A stretch of DNA of 64,000 bases from Campylobacterota bacterium (GCA_040752835.1 JBFMGG010000006.1:234674-298673), one strand, 5' to 3'; positions 37,868 through 47,284 are shown, counted from the stretch's first letter. The notes: generated by a model from the letters alone, not told the origin. Program-made: numbers and translations.

Positions 37868-37909
37868 ATTTTAGCCCGATCGGGCATATTTGTCAAGCCC
37901 AACAGGGCT
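37868..37909 (-). promoter_or_regulatory. Leftward promoter with two repressor operators
   Basis: Minus strand TTGACA (plus 37896-37891), 17 nt, TAAAAT (37873-37868): a near-consensus sigma-70 promoter. Its spacer contains the palindrome GCCCGATCGGGC (37874-37885), and AGCCCAACAGGGCT (37896-37909) lies over the -35 edge, 23 bp centre to centre. They sit between the divergent XRE repressor and the 37182-37805 operon, as in a lambda-like switch. Confidence 0.75.
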
Positions 37910-37923
37910 CAATTGGAGATTAT

Positions 37924-38655
37924 TTGTCTTTTGCTGAACGCCTAAAAATAACTCGTGGAAGCATGTCCCAATCTGAATTTGCCAATATTATTGGAATAGG
38001 GTTGCGAACATATACTAGATACGAAAAAGAAGAACGTCAACCAGACTTAAATGTTTTACTAGAGATTCATAAAAAATTCGATGTAAGTTTAGACTGGCTT
38101 ATAGCTGGCACCGGTAGTCGAATCGGACTTGATACAATTTTTTCACCCTATTTTGATATCTTAAAAAATATATGCCCAGAAGATGAACACGCAGAAGTTG
38201 AAACTGAAATCCTTGAAGAAATGATTAAATCAATAAACACCAAAATAGCAAAATACTTAGTGAGTAGTTTATTAAAAGAAGTGAAAGATCTGCCACTTTT
38301 TGAGAAAGCTAAAAATCTCATAATCATCAATGATCTTGGGGCGACTATACGTATTTGGAGTATCGTTGAAAAAGCTGCCCGTGATACTTCAGATAGCAGC
38401 CCGAAAGAAAAACTCATCACCGCCGCTAAAAAAGGATTTTCTCTCACAAAATGGCTAATTACACAAGGCGAAAGAGATTTCATCGCCAAATTCGTTGAAA
38501 GTTGGCCAGATGAATCTTGTACTTTTATCCTGGAGCACAGTGACACTTTTATTGAAGCCCTAAAGCAACTAACGCCAAAAGCAAGCGAAACGATTTCGAC
38601 TAATGAAAAAATACTTGCATTTGTACGAAGAGGATTTTCCAAAACGGACAATTAA
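37924..38655 (+). CDS. XRE-family transcriptional repressor
   Basis: 243 residues. N-terminal helix-turn-helix of the Cro/C1 type (FAERLKITRGSMSQSEFANIIGIGLRTYTRYEKEERQPDLNVLLEIHKKFDVSLDWLIAGTG). The C-terminal 170 residues are helical and charged and are not a LexA-like peptidase (no Ser/Lys pair seen), so it is not obviously SOS-cleavable. The start is TTG at 37924 with GGAG 5 nt before it. Divergent from the Rep operon, with operators in between; it probably represses that operon. Confidence 0.8.
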   Translation: MSFAERLKITRGSMSQSEFANIIGIGLRTYTRYEKEERQPDLNVLLEIHKKFDVSLDWLIAGTGSRIGLDTIFSPYFDILKNICPEDEHAEVETEILEEMIKSINTKIAKYLVSSLLKEVKDLPLFEKAKNLIIINDLGATIRIWSIVEKAARDTSDSSPKEKLITAAKKGFSLTKWLITQGERDFIAKFVESWPDESCTFILEHSDTFIEALKQLTPKASETISTNEKILAFVRRGFSKTDN

Positions 38656-38840
38656 GTTCGTGCTCGATCTCTCGATTCTTCAATCCATTTCAAGACATCA
38701 TCAAGCTCATACCGAACGGCCCCCCGCTTTCCCTCAGCCTTGATATATTTTGGGCCTCTGCCCCGTTCTCTCCATGTACGTAAAGTATGCACGCTCACAT
38801 TGATCATCTCAGCCACTTCTGTATCTTTTAAAAATGTCAT
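38652..38840 (-). CDS. Excisionase-like helix-turn-helix protein
   Basis: 62 residues: TFLKDTEVAEMINVSVHTLRTWRERGRGPKYIKAEGKRGAVRYELDDVLKWIEESR, a compact AlpA/excisionase-type winged helix. Start ATG at 38840 with AAGG before it; a longer frame from 38885 would start inside the promoter motif. Likely recombination directionality factor or regulator, given the tyrosine integrase. Overlaps the end of the repressor gene by 4 bp on the other strand. Confidence 0.75.
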   Translation of the reverse strand: MTFLKDTEVAEMINVSVHTLRTWRERGRGPKYIKAEGKRGAVRYELDDVLKWIEESRDRART

Positions 38841-38877
38841 CTTGTACCTTTTTGTATAAATTTTGGATTTATGATCA

Positions 38878-38889
38878 CTATTCAAAAAA
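38878..38889 (-). promoter_or_regulatory. TTTGAATAG motif copy 2 (excisionase-like)
   Basis: Minus strand TTTTTTGAATAGTGATCATAAATC, 38 nt before the ATG at 38840, directly preceded by TTGACA, which could serve as a -35. Shared pattern with six other sites. Confidence 0.55.
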
Positions 38890-38915
38890 TGTCAACTATA
38901 AAGTAAAATACATCT

Positions 38916-39593
38916 ATGTTCCTAACGAGATTAAAAACACGATTCACCAATTGTTTTTTCCCCAATAAGCAACAAATCAAGCGATTTGAAGCTATTATGA
39001 ACCTGGCCTACAAGATCAATGACCATGATCCACGTGGCCTTGAAGATTACATCAAACTTCTTGCTCGTCAATATCAATCAAAAATAATGCTTAAAGTTAC
39101 AACACGCCAACGTCTTGACAATTTTTTTGATTTTAACGATCTGTTCTTTGATCAATTCATTCCGATTAATACCTTCAATGAACGTTTGTTTGATCTTAAA
39201 AAGCCCTTGCCCTCTTCAACACCTCTCCGCCTCGGCTCAGACATTATTTTTACACAGCCATGGAATGATGATTCTATGAGCCGTATCTTTACCGGCATTC
39301 AACTTGGTCAATGGCAACAAGACTCAAATCACATAGTGGAATATTGGTATCCGGTTCACATCGGATGGACTAATCAAGGCAACCATTCAATCACAAACGG
39401 TATCATCAAATGCCATGGAGAAATCAAAGAATATGCTGCGTTCGATATATCCGAAATATACAAATACGTTGATACTGATGGGGTATATTTTTACCGTATT
39501 GACAACAAGAAAAAAATTGCGAAAGTACCTAACGTTGAAATCGCGGCCATCTTTGAAATTGGTCGAATAATTTCAAAGAGTTGCCAACAATAA
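38916..39593 (+). CDS. Hypothetical protein beside the relaxase gene
   Basis: 225 residues, family not recognised. No signal peptide or membrane helix. Several aromatic- and Asp-rich stretches (IMNLAYKINDHDPRGLEDYIKLLARQYQ, DNFFDFNDLFFDQFIPINTFNERLFDL, YWYPVHIGWTNQGNHSITNGIIKCHGEI) suggest a folded cytosolic alpha/beta protein. Its 3' end runs up to the convergent relaxase gene. The low GC resembles the repressor gene, unlike the core genome. Confidence 0.6.
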   Translation: MFLTRLKTRFTNCFFPNKQQIKRFEAIMNLAYKINDHDPRGLEDYIKLLARQYQSKIMLKVTTRQRLDNFFDFNDLFFDQFIPINTFNERLFDLKKPLPSSTPLRLGSDIIFTQPWNDDSMSRIFTGIQLGQWQQDSNHIVEYWYPVHIGWTNQGNHSITNGIIKCHGEIKEYAAFDISEIYKYVDTDGVYFYRIDNKKKIAKVPNVEIAAIFEIGRIISKSCQQ

Positions 39594-39596
39594 TAA

Positions 39597-42500
39597 CTAT
39601 CTCGATCTCTCCTCTTCCCTTTCGTGTTCCATGCCTTCTGAACCCGATCGATCGTCACGATCATGGCGATCTTCCCCGCTTGCGCTGATCTCGGATGTTT
39701 TTTCGAGCTCTTTATCATTTTGAGATGTTTCCTGCCCTTTTGATTCATCTTTCGATCCGCGAAGCTCATCAACTTTTTCATCGAAGGTTTTCCCTTTAGA
39801 TTCCACGGTTTTGCTTTCCGTTTTGCCGGTATCGTCGGTTTTTGCCGCTGTTTCCATACCGTCTTTGGTTTTCTCATCGGTCGATGATTTGACAGCCTCT
39901 TGATCGTTCTTTAACCCTTTCTCGTCGATTTGCTGTGCTGATTCCTTATCGAGCTTATCGGCTTTAACGAGGGTCATTTTTGGTTCACTATTTTCTCTGG
40001 TTGCTTCTTTTTCGGTTCTAAGCGAGTCCACCTTTTCAGAAAAACTCTTGTCGCCCGCTTTTTCAGGTTCTTTCGTCGCTTTCAAAGTCTCAACCCTTTC
40101 CTCAAAGGACTTGTGTTTGTCATCATGATGATTTTTGTGTTCATGCTTTTCGGAACGATGCGGGTCTTTAAAATTGTTCTCTTTGTATTCCCGGTGAAGA
40201 TTCTTGTCGTGCTGCTCTTTAATGGCTTCGCCCACTTTTTCGCTCATGGCCCCGATCGCTTTAACTGTACCGCCGACAGTCGCTTTTGCAATACCGTAAG
40301 CGACACGTATCCCGGCACGAGTGGCAAACATCGCCGCAGCTCCGGCGACAGCCATCCCAGCAGCCACAACCTGACGAGTCAGTTTATCAAGCGCTGCCAT
40401 CTCCCAATTGTTCTTGCCATAAAATCCGGCGGTAGAGGTCCCTTTGAGCATGCTGTAATAGATCCCCTTTGCATCTCTGGAGATCTGTTTGAACGAAAGA
40501 TTCGTTTGATGATCCATAAAGCGGTCAAACTCTTTGGCAAACCCTTCGCCATCCTTAAATTTGACTTCTGCAAGCTTTGCGCGATCTGCTTGCATCTTTC
40601 CGCTGGTCATCGACCGGCTGAAATCTTCACGGGATACGGCGAGCTTGTAGGTATCCCCCTCTTTTGTGACGAGTCCCTGCTTTTCGAGCTGCCCCATCCG
40701 TTTTTCGATCATAGAGATCGAATTTCGAAATTCCTTCGAATAATATTTCCCCTCGATCGCCCGGACAATTGCCTCTTTGGGATTGAGTTCCCCCTTTTCG
40801 AGGAGTTTGCCTTCGGCCTGCCGAAGCTTTTCGGTGTTAATCTGGGTTTTGATACTTGCTTGCTCCTTACGGACTTTCGCGTAAACCTGCGCTTTGTATT
40901 GCCCCCCCAAACGTTGTGAAATAACCGCTTCCCGTTTCGCTTTTGGCAAGGCGGAAAGTTGAGAATTCAAAGAGGCTGCCATTGCTGCTTGTTTCTCGTT
41001 GAAGCCTTGAAGGCCCTTGTAAAGATTATCCCTTTGTTCGCGAAGAGACGCGATTTGATCTTTGGACTGCTGTTGCAGCTCTTTCGCCCCTTCGATGATT
41101 CGGTTTTCATTCAGCTTCTCAAAATCGATCTTGACAACTTCTTCTTTGCCTTCAAGGGAGACGTTTTCGGGTTTTTGTTCCTGGGGTCTTTCTTCGAGGT
41201 ACTCTTTGACGTCTTTGTAGTCGCTGGCGTTTTCTTTGAGCTGGGTTTCCTTGTATTTTTCGGTCAATGCCTGCGCGTTGTCGGTGTAAAGGGTCAACTC
41301 CTGTTTTGCCCGTGACATTTGGACGTAACCGGCATTGTGGTTGTTGATCCCTTCTTTGCTGTGGGCGTAAACGTGAACGTTATCGACCGATTGCCCCTGG
41401 GATTTGTACGTCGTCATGGCGTAAGCATGATCGATGTTCTGGTAGGTTTTTGAGTCGAATGTTACGGCTTTACCCCCTTCCATCGTCGCGGTGATTTTAC
41501 CGTCTTCCGCGATTGACGTGATGATAGCCGTTTCGCCGTTTTTGACTCCGAGATCTTTATCGTTTTTCGTAAAGCTGATTTTTTCTCCGGTCGAAAAACT
41601 TTTCTCTTTTTCGGTGTATGCGGTAAATTTGGCTGCCTTTTCGGCATCGATCCATTTCTGGACCGTAACGCCGTCTTGACGCGTGTACTCAACTTTCAGT
41701 TGATTCGCATCTTTTGAAGTGTCAACGATCCGAGTTTGCATTCCGGCTTTGATATCCCCCTGCATTCCCTTGCTGACAAGAATATCTCCTTTCTCGTAAC
41801 TCATCGCCAGTTTTGCATCGTGTTGATTGAGAGATTTTTGTTCAAGGGTTTTAATCTGACGATCGTCTTTGCCAATCTTGCCATTCTCTTGAAGCTTTGA
41901 GCGGATCGCGTCATTGAATTCACTTTTTTCTTTGTTGGTCGAGGTCAATACGATGGTTGAATTGAGTCCCTTTTCAGTGTAATCGTTGACGGCGTTTGTC
42001 ACAAGCTGCTCTTTCACCGGCTGCATGTCCCGAACTTCGATTCCCTTCTCGTTCGTCTCTGCTTTTGCTTCGACGATCCGCCCTTCGCTTTGCAGACGCT
42101 CCATCCCTTTTTCGAGTTGGGCAACGTCTTTAAATGCCTGGACGACTTCTTTGGTCGTATCCGTTTTTTGGCGAAGGGATTCATCCATAACCGAAAACTG
42201 CATCTTTCCCTCTTCCTGGAGTTTTCCAAACATATCCCCTGCATCCACCGCCTTGAGCTGCTTATCATCCCCGACAAATACGACCCGCGCCCCTGCTTTT
42301 TCCGCCCGGTCCATGATCGCGTCCATTTTTTTGGTTCCGAGCATCGAGGCTTCATCCACAACCCAAATCTGTTGCTTCCCCTCTTCGGCTTTGATCGTCT
42401 CTTTGCCTAAAAAAGAGTCAATTGTTTGGGACTTGACACCGGAAGCCGCTTCGATCTCTGAGGCCGCTTTCCCTGTCGCTGCCAAACCGACGAGCTCCAC

Positions 42501-44120
42501 TTTGCCAGGCATTTTTTCATCAACGAGTGACTTGAGTTCTTTTAACATTGTGGTTTTACCCGTTCCGGCATCCCCCTGAATCCCCATAAAACGATCCGAA
42601 GAAGTGGCAATCATCTCGACGCTCTTTTTTTGCCCCTGGGTAAGGCCCGAAAAACTTTCCCTCCCCTGCACTGCTTCTTTGAATTCGTTTGCATTCAGCA
42701 GGCGGATAGAAGCATCCTTTCCGTTTTCAACGGCGTTGATGATCCGGGCTTCCGCTGCGGCCATTTCTTTTGACGTGAACTTCTCCGTTTTTGCATTTTT
42801 CGCGTCAGCGGCATTCAAGGAAACAAGCTCTTTGGAGTTTTGCGCCGCTTCTTTGAGCTCTGCCAAAGAAAACTGTCCTCTGGATGCTTTTAGAGCCTCA
42901 AACGTCACGTCGTGGTTGGAAAATACGGCCTTCTGGTCAGTCGTTGTTTTGATCGCTTCGCTGATTGCGCCATTCACGCTTTCAACGATCCGCTTATCGC
43001 TCTCGTGCCCCCTCATGCCCTCTTTCAAAGACTCTTGCGTATAGCCTCGTTCGGCTGCCTGGATATTCCAGTCTTCCCGAAGTTTGTTGATGTCCTGGGC
43101 CTCTTTCGCGGAACGTGTTTCGAGCTTCCCGATCTGTTTTTCGGCCGTTGTAAGGTCCCGCCCTTTTTCTTCGGCCATTTTCTCTAAATGGTTTTCAATC
43201 TGCTCCGTTCTCTTCGAATACATATCCTTGAGTTCTTGGGAGATTCCCTTGATCTCCATCGTGTGGTTTTGGCCATGTTTTTCCCACTCGACTGCATATC
43301 CGAGTTTTTCCATTTTATTGGCCAGCTCGTTCTGATATATCTGATCGGCAAATTTTTGAGCTGCGTAGATTTGCTGCGGTTCGAGACTTTGCCATTTTCC
43401 ATCCGCGGTTTGGGTGGCATTGAAAACGAAGTTATGGGTATGTAGCTGCGGATCCGGAGTTTGCCCTTCGGCGGATCGGGAAGTGTAGTGGTTGAATTGG
43501 GCGACCGTGAGGTTTTCGGTGTTAACCCGTTCTCTTCCCCCCTCCCCGTCTCTTACACGCGTTTGGGCAAAATTCTCCTGTATGTATCCCATTGCGGTTT
43601 TAACCGCTTCCTCATGTGCTTTGATAACACGCTCATCCCCTCCGACAAGTCCCGCAATCGTTACGGACTTTGGGGCCGAAAAGGTGATGTCGAACCCCGC
43701 CCGGTGCGTAGTGAAGCCGTATTCGTCTTTACCGTCTTTGACAAGCTTTGCATCGGGTCCGACTTCTTTATCAAACTCTTTTCGAAGCGAATTCAGTTCG
43801 GCAGTTTTTGCAGCAAGTTCGGTAATTTTGGAAGTATCTTTCGCATCGATGGCTTTTTCAAGCTGGCCTCGAAGAGAAGCTTCCGTTTTTGCGAATTGAT
43901 CGAGTGTTTTGATCTGATCAGCGTTTAACTTCGAAGGATCGTAGCCGTTTTCCAGGGCTTTGAATTGATCCATCGAAACTTCACCTTTCAAGCCGAGACG
44001 TTCGGCACCTTCTCCGTACCACTTCCCTTTTTCCGTTTCGCCGTCTTTGATGTAGTAGTTGTCTTTTTCGAAGTAGGAGCTGGCCGAGCCCGCTCCCATT
44101 GCACCTGACATTGATACCAT
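39597..44120 (-). CDS. MobF-family relaxase-helicase (TraI/TrwC type)
   Basis: 1507-residue conjugative relaxase. N-terminal TrwC domain: catalytic tyrosines near residues 16, 22, 23 (SSYFEKDNYY), FDITFSAPKSVTIAGL, and the metal-binding HUH site in DPQLHTHNFVF (about 226). The helicase domain has Walker A GDAGTGKTTM (about 513), VVDEASMLGT, and the late motif YAMTTYKSQGQSVDNVHVYAHS (about 907). The C-terminal 200 residues are highly charged, low-complexity KDE-rich repeats. It nicks oriT and unwinds the transferred strand. GAGGG precedes the ATG. Confidence 0.93.
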   Translation of the reverse strand: MVSMSGAMGAGSASSYFEKDNYYIKDGETEKGKWYGEGAERLGLKGEVSMDQFKALENGYDPSKLNADQIKTLDQFAKTEASLRGQLEKAIDAKDTSKITELAAKTAELNSLRKEFDKEVGPDAKLVKDGKDEYGFTTHRAGFDITFSAPKSVTIAGLVGGDERVIKAHEEAVKTAMGYIQENFAQTRVRDGEGGRERVNTENLTVAQFNHYTSRSAEGQTPDPQLHTHNFVFNATQTADGKWQSLEPQQIYAAQKFADQIYQNELANKMEKLGYAVEWEKHGQNHTMEIKGISQELKDMYSKRTEQIENHLEKMAEEKGRDLTTAEKQIGKLETRSAKEAQDINKLREDWNIQAAERGYTQESLKEGMRGHESDKRIVESVNGAISEAIKTTTDQKAVFSNHDVTFEALKASRGQFSLAELKEAAQNSKELVSLNAADAKNAKTEKFTSKEMAAAEARIINAVENGKDASIRLLNANEFKEAVQGRESFSGLTQGQKKSVEMIATSSDRFMGIQGDAGTGKTTMLKELKSLVDEKMPGKVELVGLAATGKAASEIEAASGVKSQTIDSFLGKETIKAEEGKQQIWVVDEASMLGTKKMDAIMDRAEKAGARVVFVGDDKQLKAVDAGDMFGKLQEEGKMQFSVMDESLRQKTDTTKEVVQAFKDVAQLEKGMERLQSEGRIVEAKAETNEKGIEVRDMQPVKEQLVTNAVNDYTEKGLNSTIVLTSTNKEKSEFNDAIRSKLQENGKIGKDDRQIKTLEQKSLNQHDAKLAMSYEKGDILVSKGMQGDIKAGMQTRIVDTSKDANQLKVEYTRQDGVTVQKWIDAEKAAKFTAYTEKEKSFSTGEKISFTKNDKDLGVKNGETAIITSIAEDGKITATMEGGKAVTFDSKTYQNIDHAYAMTTYKSQGQSVDNVHVYAHSKEGINNHNAGYVQMSRAKQELTLYTDNAQALTEKYKETQLKENASDYKDVKEYLEERPQEQKPENVSLEGKEEVVKIDFEKLNENRIIEGAKELQQQSKDQIASLREQRDNLYKGLQGFNEKQAAMAASLNSQLSALPKAKREAVISQRLGGQYKAQVYAKVRKEQASIKTQINTEKLRQAEGKLLEKGELNPKEAIVRAIEGKYYSKEFRNSISMIEKRMGQLEKQGLVTKEGDTYKLAVSREDFSRSMTSGKMQADRAKLAEVKFKDGEGFAKEFDRFMDHQTNLSFKQISRDAKGIYYSMLKGTSTAGFYGKNNWEMAALDKLTRQVVAAGMAVAGAAAMFATRAGIRVAYGIAKATVGGTVKAIGAMSEKVGEAIKEQHDKNLHREYKENNFKDPHRSEKHEHKNHHDDKHKSFEERVETLKATKEPEKAGDKSFSEKVDSLRTEKEATRENSEPKMTLVKADKLDKESAQQIDEKGLKNDQEAVKSSTDEKTKDGMETAAKTDDTGKTESKTVESKGKTFDEKVDELRGSKDESKGQETSQNDKELEKTSEISASGEDRHDRDDRSGSEGMEHEREEERSR

Positions 44121-44148
44121 TTAACCCTCTTTTGATTGAATTTCATTT

Positions 44149-44160
44149 ATATTCAAAAAA
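44149..44160 (-). promoter_or_regulatory. TTTGAATAG motif copy 3 (relaxase)
   Basis: Minus strand TTTTTTGAATATAAATGAAATTC, a variant with T for G, 29 nt before the relaxase ATG. The leader holds GAGGG as RBS. Confidence 0.5.
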
Positions 44161-44267
44161 TTTAAGAATACTGAACAATCAACCAACACTAATCAGATGT
44201 CATTAAGGCAATTGATTTAGTTTACATAAGTTGATAAAATATCTGTTCAAAAATAAAAGGAGCTATC

Positions 44268-44732
44268 ATGAATATCAAAAGGATGGTTTTAATAGTAGTT
44301 TCATCTTTATTTGTAGGAGAATTTCTGAGTGCAAATGATGATACTTCCTGCTTTGTTAAACTAAGGAATTATGAAAATGAACAATATTCGAATATCCGTT
44401 CCTTAAATTCGTATAATGAGCCTGAAAATTTTGATGGAATCCTTGCTGTCGGCAGGTGTCTTGCTTCTGCTGCAGATCAAAATATACCAAACTGCGCAAA
44501 TCGTACAGGTAACAAGATAACTATGAAGGCTTCAAAACTTTCATGCCAAATCAACAACTATATTCTGGTGACATATGAGTATGATGCTATGCCACCTGCA
44601 GTTACTATGCATAATTTTTCTGAAACAAAAAAAGGAAAAGGAAAAAGCGCAGTTACAATTACTAAATGGGACGGCTCCTTTTCAATCGAAACAGGCAGTG
44701 GGCGTCTTGGCAAAAAGCTTGTTGGATATTGA
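44268..44732 (+). CDS. Small exported protein, function unknown
   Basis: 154 residues with a Sec signal (MNIKRMVLIVVSSLFVGEFLSA) and four or so cysteines in the mature part (SCFVKL, VGRCLAS, IPNCANR, LSCQINNY), suggesting a disulfide-bonded periplasmic protein. Lone rightward gene between the relaxase and topoisomerase genes. AAAGGAGC precedes the ATG. Not recognised; possibly exclusion or envelope-stress related, but that is speculation. Confidence 0.6.
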   Translation: MNIKRMVLIVVSSLFVGEFLSANDDTSCFVKLRNYENEQYSNIRSLNSYNEPENFDGILAVGRCLASAADQNIPNCANRTGNKITMKASKLSCQINNYILVTYEYDAMPPAVTMHNFSETKKGKGKSAVTITKWDGSFSIETGSGRLGKKLVGY

Positions 44733-44752
44733 TTTTCACGAAGCTATCATCC

Positions 44753-46822
44753 CTATTTCTTCTTGTCAAAAAGCAACTCAATCTTCCCCTCAGCCAATTT
44801 CCCCTTTGCATCGAACTCTTTACCGGCTTTACTCTTTAGTCCGGAGAGAGTAATTGTTTTCCCATTGAGCAGATTGACCGCCTGAGTCTTCGTGAGTTTT
44901 TTACCCATGAATTCTTTCCAAACGGTTGCTTTGCATCCAGAGCACTGAAAAGATTTGTCCCATTCTTTGACGGCTCCACCGCATTTACAGTTCCCCACCG
45001 GCTCCGCTGGTTTACTCATGTTTTTTTTCAGCCACTTTGACATCTCGAACCCGCTTTGAAACACGGAATCGGGAAGCTTGATCCCCTTTTTCTCCGAGAT
45101 CGATTTTGCAAGATCGATCTGTTTTTTGGAAGGGGCACGATCTTCGCGGGGTTCTCGTGCTTCGGGGATAAAGAATCCCATTTTTTCATGAGTCCGTTTA
45201 GCGAAGTCTTGCCACGTCGCCCCTGCAATCCCTTCGGCCACTTTGTCGAGGTATGCTTCCATTTTCGCGGTTGTGGCGTAATCGATCACCCAGGCGTGGC
45301 CGTTCTCGTTGAGATAGTCGATGAGGCGTTCGCCGTTTTCTGTCGCCTTGAGCTTTTTCTTCTCGATCTCGACGTAACCGGCCGATTTGATCCGGCCGAT
45401 GATCGAAGCATAAGTTGATGGCCGCCCGATTCCCATTTTTTCCAGCTGCTTGACAAGGCTCGCTTCGGTGAAGCGTCCGGGGGCTTTTGTCATTTTGGAA
45501 TCAATGTCGATTGATTGCTTCTCGCAATGATCACCCTGGGCAAGCTCCGGAAGAGATTGCTCCGCCTCTTTCTCGTCCTCGCTTTCTTCGATGTAAAGCG
45601 CCGTCCAGCCGGGGAATTTCGGCACGGATCCGGAAGCCTTGAAAGGCAAGCTGCCGATATCGAACTGATAGCTTGTCGCGTCGGCGGTGGCGTCGCTCAT
45701 CATGGACGCAACGGCACGTTTGAAGATCAACTCATAGAGCTTCGCGTGATCGGCCGTAAGATCGGCTGCTTTGATTTTCGCCTCGATCTCATCGAGCGGA
45801 TGAAGATGGGTCGGGCGGATCGCTTCATGGGCTTCGGCCTGTGAATTCGACGAGTGCTTTTTAGGTTTTTCAGGGACGTATTCACCTCCAAAATTGCTTC
45901 TTACAAATTCCGCCGCTTCGGCCAGGAATTCATCCGAGAGACGGACGGAATCGGTTCGATGATAGGTGATCAAACCCGCTTCGAAAAGTCCCTGGGCAAG
46001 CTGCATCGCTTTTTCCGGCGCGATCGAAAGCGAGATTGAAGCGGCCGCCTGCATGTCCACGGTCGTAAACGGGGCTTTCGGTCCCCGGTTCGCAATCTTC
46101 TTTTCGACCGATTCGATACTCGCATATCTGGCAAGCTTTGCCGCATCGATGGCCTCTTCGGCTTCCTCTTTGGTAGCGAATGACTTCGCTTCAGCTGGGT
46201 ATCCCGTGAATTGCGCCGAAAAAGATTTCCCCTCATGAACGAGTTTGGCCGAGACGGTAAAATATGACGTCGGTTTAAAATTGCGGATTTCCCGCTCTCG
46301 ATCAACAACCAGACGAACCGCAGGTGACTGGACCCGGCCGACGGAGAATTTTCCCTTCAAAGAAGAAGACGCAAGCGGGGAGAGGATATATCCGGCCAGA
46401 CGATCCGCGACGCGGCGGCCGAGGAACGAATCGTAGAATTTGAAGTTCGTCTCTTCCCATTTGACAGCCGCTTCCATCGCTTCGGCGATCCCCTTTTCGG
46501 TGATCTCCCGGATCTCCAGACGCCAGCATTGATCCGCCACGTCCTTGATGCGCTCATAAAGCAGCATTCCTATCGCGTACCCTTCCCGGTCGGCGTCGGA
46601 CGCAATATAGACCGTCTCGCCTTCGCATGCGGCAACGATCTTTTCGATGTTATCGACTTTGTCCGGGTTGATGATGAATTCGGGCTCGTAGGTTTGCATA
46701 TCGAGTCCCATGCTGTTCTGCGGCATATCGGCGAAATGACCGACTGTCGCAAATACCTGCGATCCGGTAATGGATCGGATTTTCTTGATTTTATTGGGTG
46801 ATTCAACGATGATGATGCTCAT
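44753..46822 (-). CDS. Type IA DNA topoisomerase
   Basis: About 689 residues. TOPRIM domain starts MSIIIVESPNKIKKIRSITG and has IASDADREGYAIGM; the active-site Tyr lies in LITYHRTDSVRLSDEF. The C-terminus has a zinc-ribbon (CKCGG, QCSGCK) followed by a TopoIII-like FMGKKLTKTQAVNLL segment. Such extra topoisomerases are common on conjugative elements, where they relieve torsion or resolve replication intermediates. Start at 46822 is preceded by a GTGAG stretch and overlaps no other gene; the upstream 44-aa ORF ends 5 bp before it. Confidence 0.92.
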   Translation of the reverse strand: MSIIIVESPNKIKKIRSITGSQVFATVGHFADMPQNSMGLDMQTYEPEFIINPDKVDNIEKIVAACEGETVYIASDADREGYAIGMLLYERIKDVADQCWRLEIREITEKGIAEAMEAAVKWEETNFKFYDSFLGRRVADRLAGYILSPLASSSLKGKFSVGRVQSPAVRLVVDREREIRNFKPTSYFTVSAKLVHEGKSFSAQFTGYPAEAKSFATKEEAEEAIDAAKLARYASIESVEKKIANRGPKAPFTTVDMQAAASISLSIAPEKAMQLAQGLFEAGLITYHRTDSVRLSDEFLAEAAEFVRSNFGGEYVPEKPKKHSSNSQAEAHEAIRPTHLHPLDEIEAKIKAADLTADHAKLYELIFKRAVASMMSDATADATSYQFDIGSLPFKASGSVPKFPGWTALYIEESEDEKEAEQSLPELAQGDHCEKQSIDIDSKMTKAPGRFTEASLVKQLEKMGIGRPSTYASIIGRIKSAGYVEIEKKKLKATENGERLIDYLNENGHAWVIDYATTAKMEAYLDKVAEGIAGATWQDFAKRTHEKMGFFIPEAREPREDRAPSKKQIDLAKSISEKKGIKLPDSVFQSGFEMSKWLKKNMSKPAEPVGNCKCGGAVKEWDKSFQCSGCKATVWKEFMGKKLTKTQAVNLLNGKTITLSGLKSKAGKEFDAKGKLAEGKIELLFDKKK

Positions 46823-46827
46823 TTTTC

Positions 46828-46962
46828 TCACCACGACCAATTGACGGAAGCACGGCTTGCCGTACCTGAAGCGATTCCGGAATCAATCCCTCCTTCCACA
46901 TTCGCGGCTGCTCCGCTTGCGAGCACCATTGCGGCCGCTGCCGCTACCATCGATTTTTTCAT
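46828..46962 (-). CDS. 44-residue signal-peptide ORF, duplication remnant
   Basis: Too short for most gene callers. It encodes MKKSMVAAAAAMVLASGAAA, identical to the signal peptide of the 198-residue outer-membrane-type protein at 48620, then a short tail NVEGGIDSGIASGTASRASV ending NWSW. The first 20 codons, RBS and promoter lie in a 103-bp exact repeat. It may be an internally deleted copy, since the tail looks like the start and end of a mature protein joined, or a real secreted peptide. It stops 5 bp before the topoisomerase start, so it could also serve as a translated leader for that gene. Confidence 0.5.
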   Translation of the reverse strand: MKKSMVAAAAAMVLASGAAANVEGGIDSGIASGTASRASVNWSW

Positions 46963-47005
46963 ATTCAGTCCTTTGTTTTGATTTTCACTTACTATTCAAA
47001 AATTG
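46903..47005. repeat. 103-bp exact repeat, copy 1
   Basis: Identical to 49157-49259, same orientation. Contains promoter motif, RBS and signal-peptide codons (minus strand). Confidence 0.95.
46992..47002 (-). promoter_or_regulatory. TTTGAATAG motif copy 4
   Basis: Minus strand TTTTTGAATAGTAAGTGAAAATC, 30 nt before the ATG of the 44-residue ORF and thus probably reading on into the topoisomerase gene. Confidence 0.55.
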
Positions 47006-47035
47006 GAGAAACTTGAAGATTTGTCGTAGGAGGTA

Positions 47036-47075
47036 GAAGAAAAAAAGAAAGATTTCGGCCATCCCATGGCCGAAA
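47036..47075 (-). terminator. Intrinsic terminator
   Basis: Minus strand TTTCGGCCAT-GGG-ATGGCCGAAA, a perfect 10-bp stem (47075-47053), followed by TCTTTCTTTTTTTC. It lies just after the zinc-ribbon gene stop at 47081 and ends the leftward operon that starts near 49216. Confidence 0.85.
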
Positions 47076-47080
47076 ATAGA

Positions 47081-47284
47081 TCATGAGATGACTAAGATTT
47101 CAGAAAGACACTTCTGACATTCATAAACCGCATCACCGGCCTTTGTTTCATCGACGCAAAGTATGGTTCCACAGCAGTGAGGGCAAAGATATTCGCCTTC
47201 CATCTCTTTGAGATCTTTTATTTGGTATGTTTCCAAATCACCAATTTTTGGTCGGAGATTATTCACAATCAAGGAATTTACCAT
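47081..47284 (-). CDS. Small zinc-ribbon protein
   Basis: About 67 residues with a CPHCCGTILC...YECQKC pattern, a probable zinc ribbon near residues 30-60. ATG at 47284 has AAGGA 8 nt before it; a TTG two codons upstream is the alternative. Overlaps the membrane-protein gene upstream by 26 bp. Last gene before a strong terminator. Function unknown. Confidence 0.6.
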   Translation of the reverse strand: MVNSLIVNNLRPKIGDLETYQIKDLKEMEGEYLCPHCCGTILCVDETKAGDAVYECQKCLSEILVIS

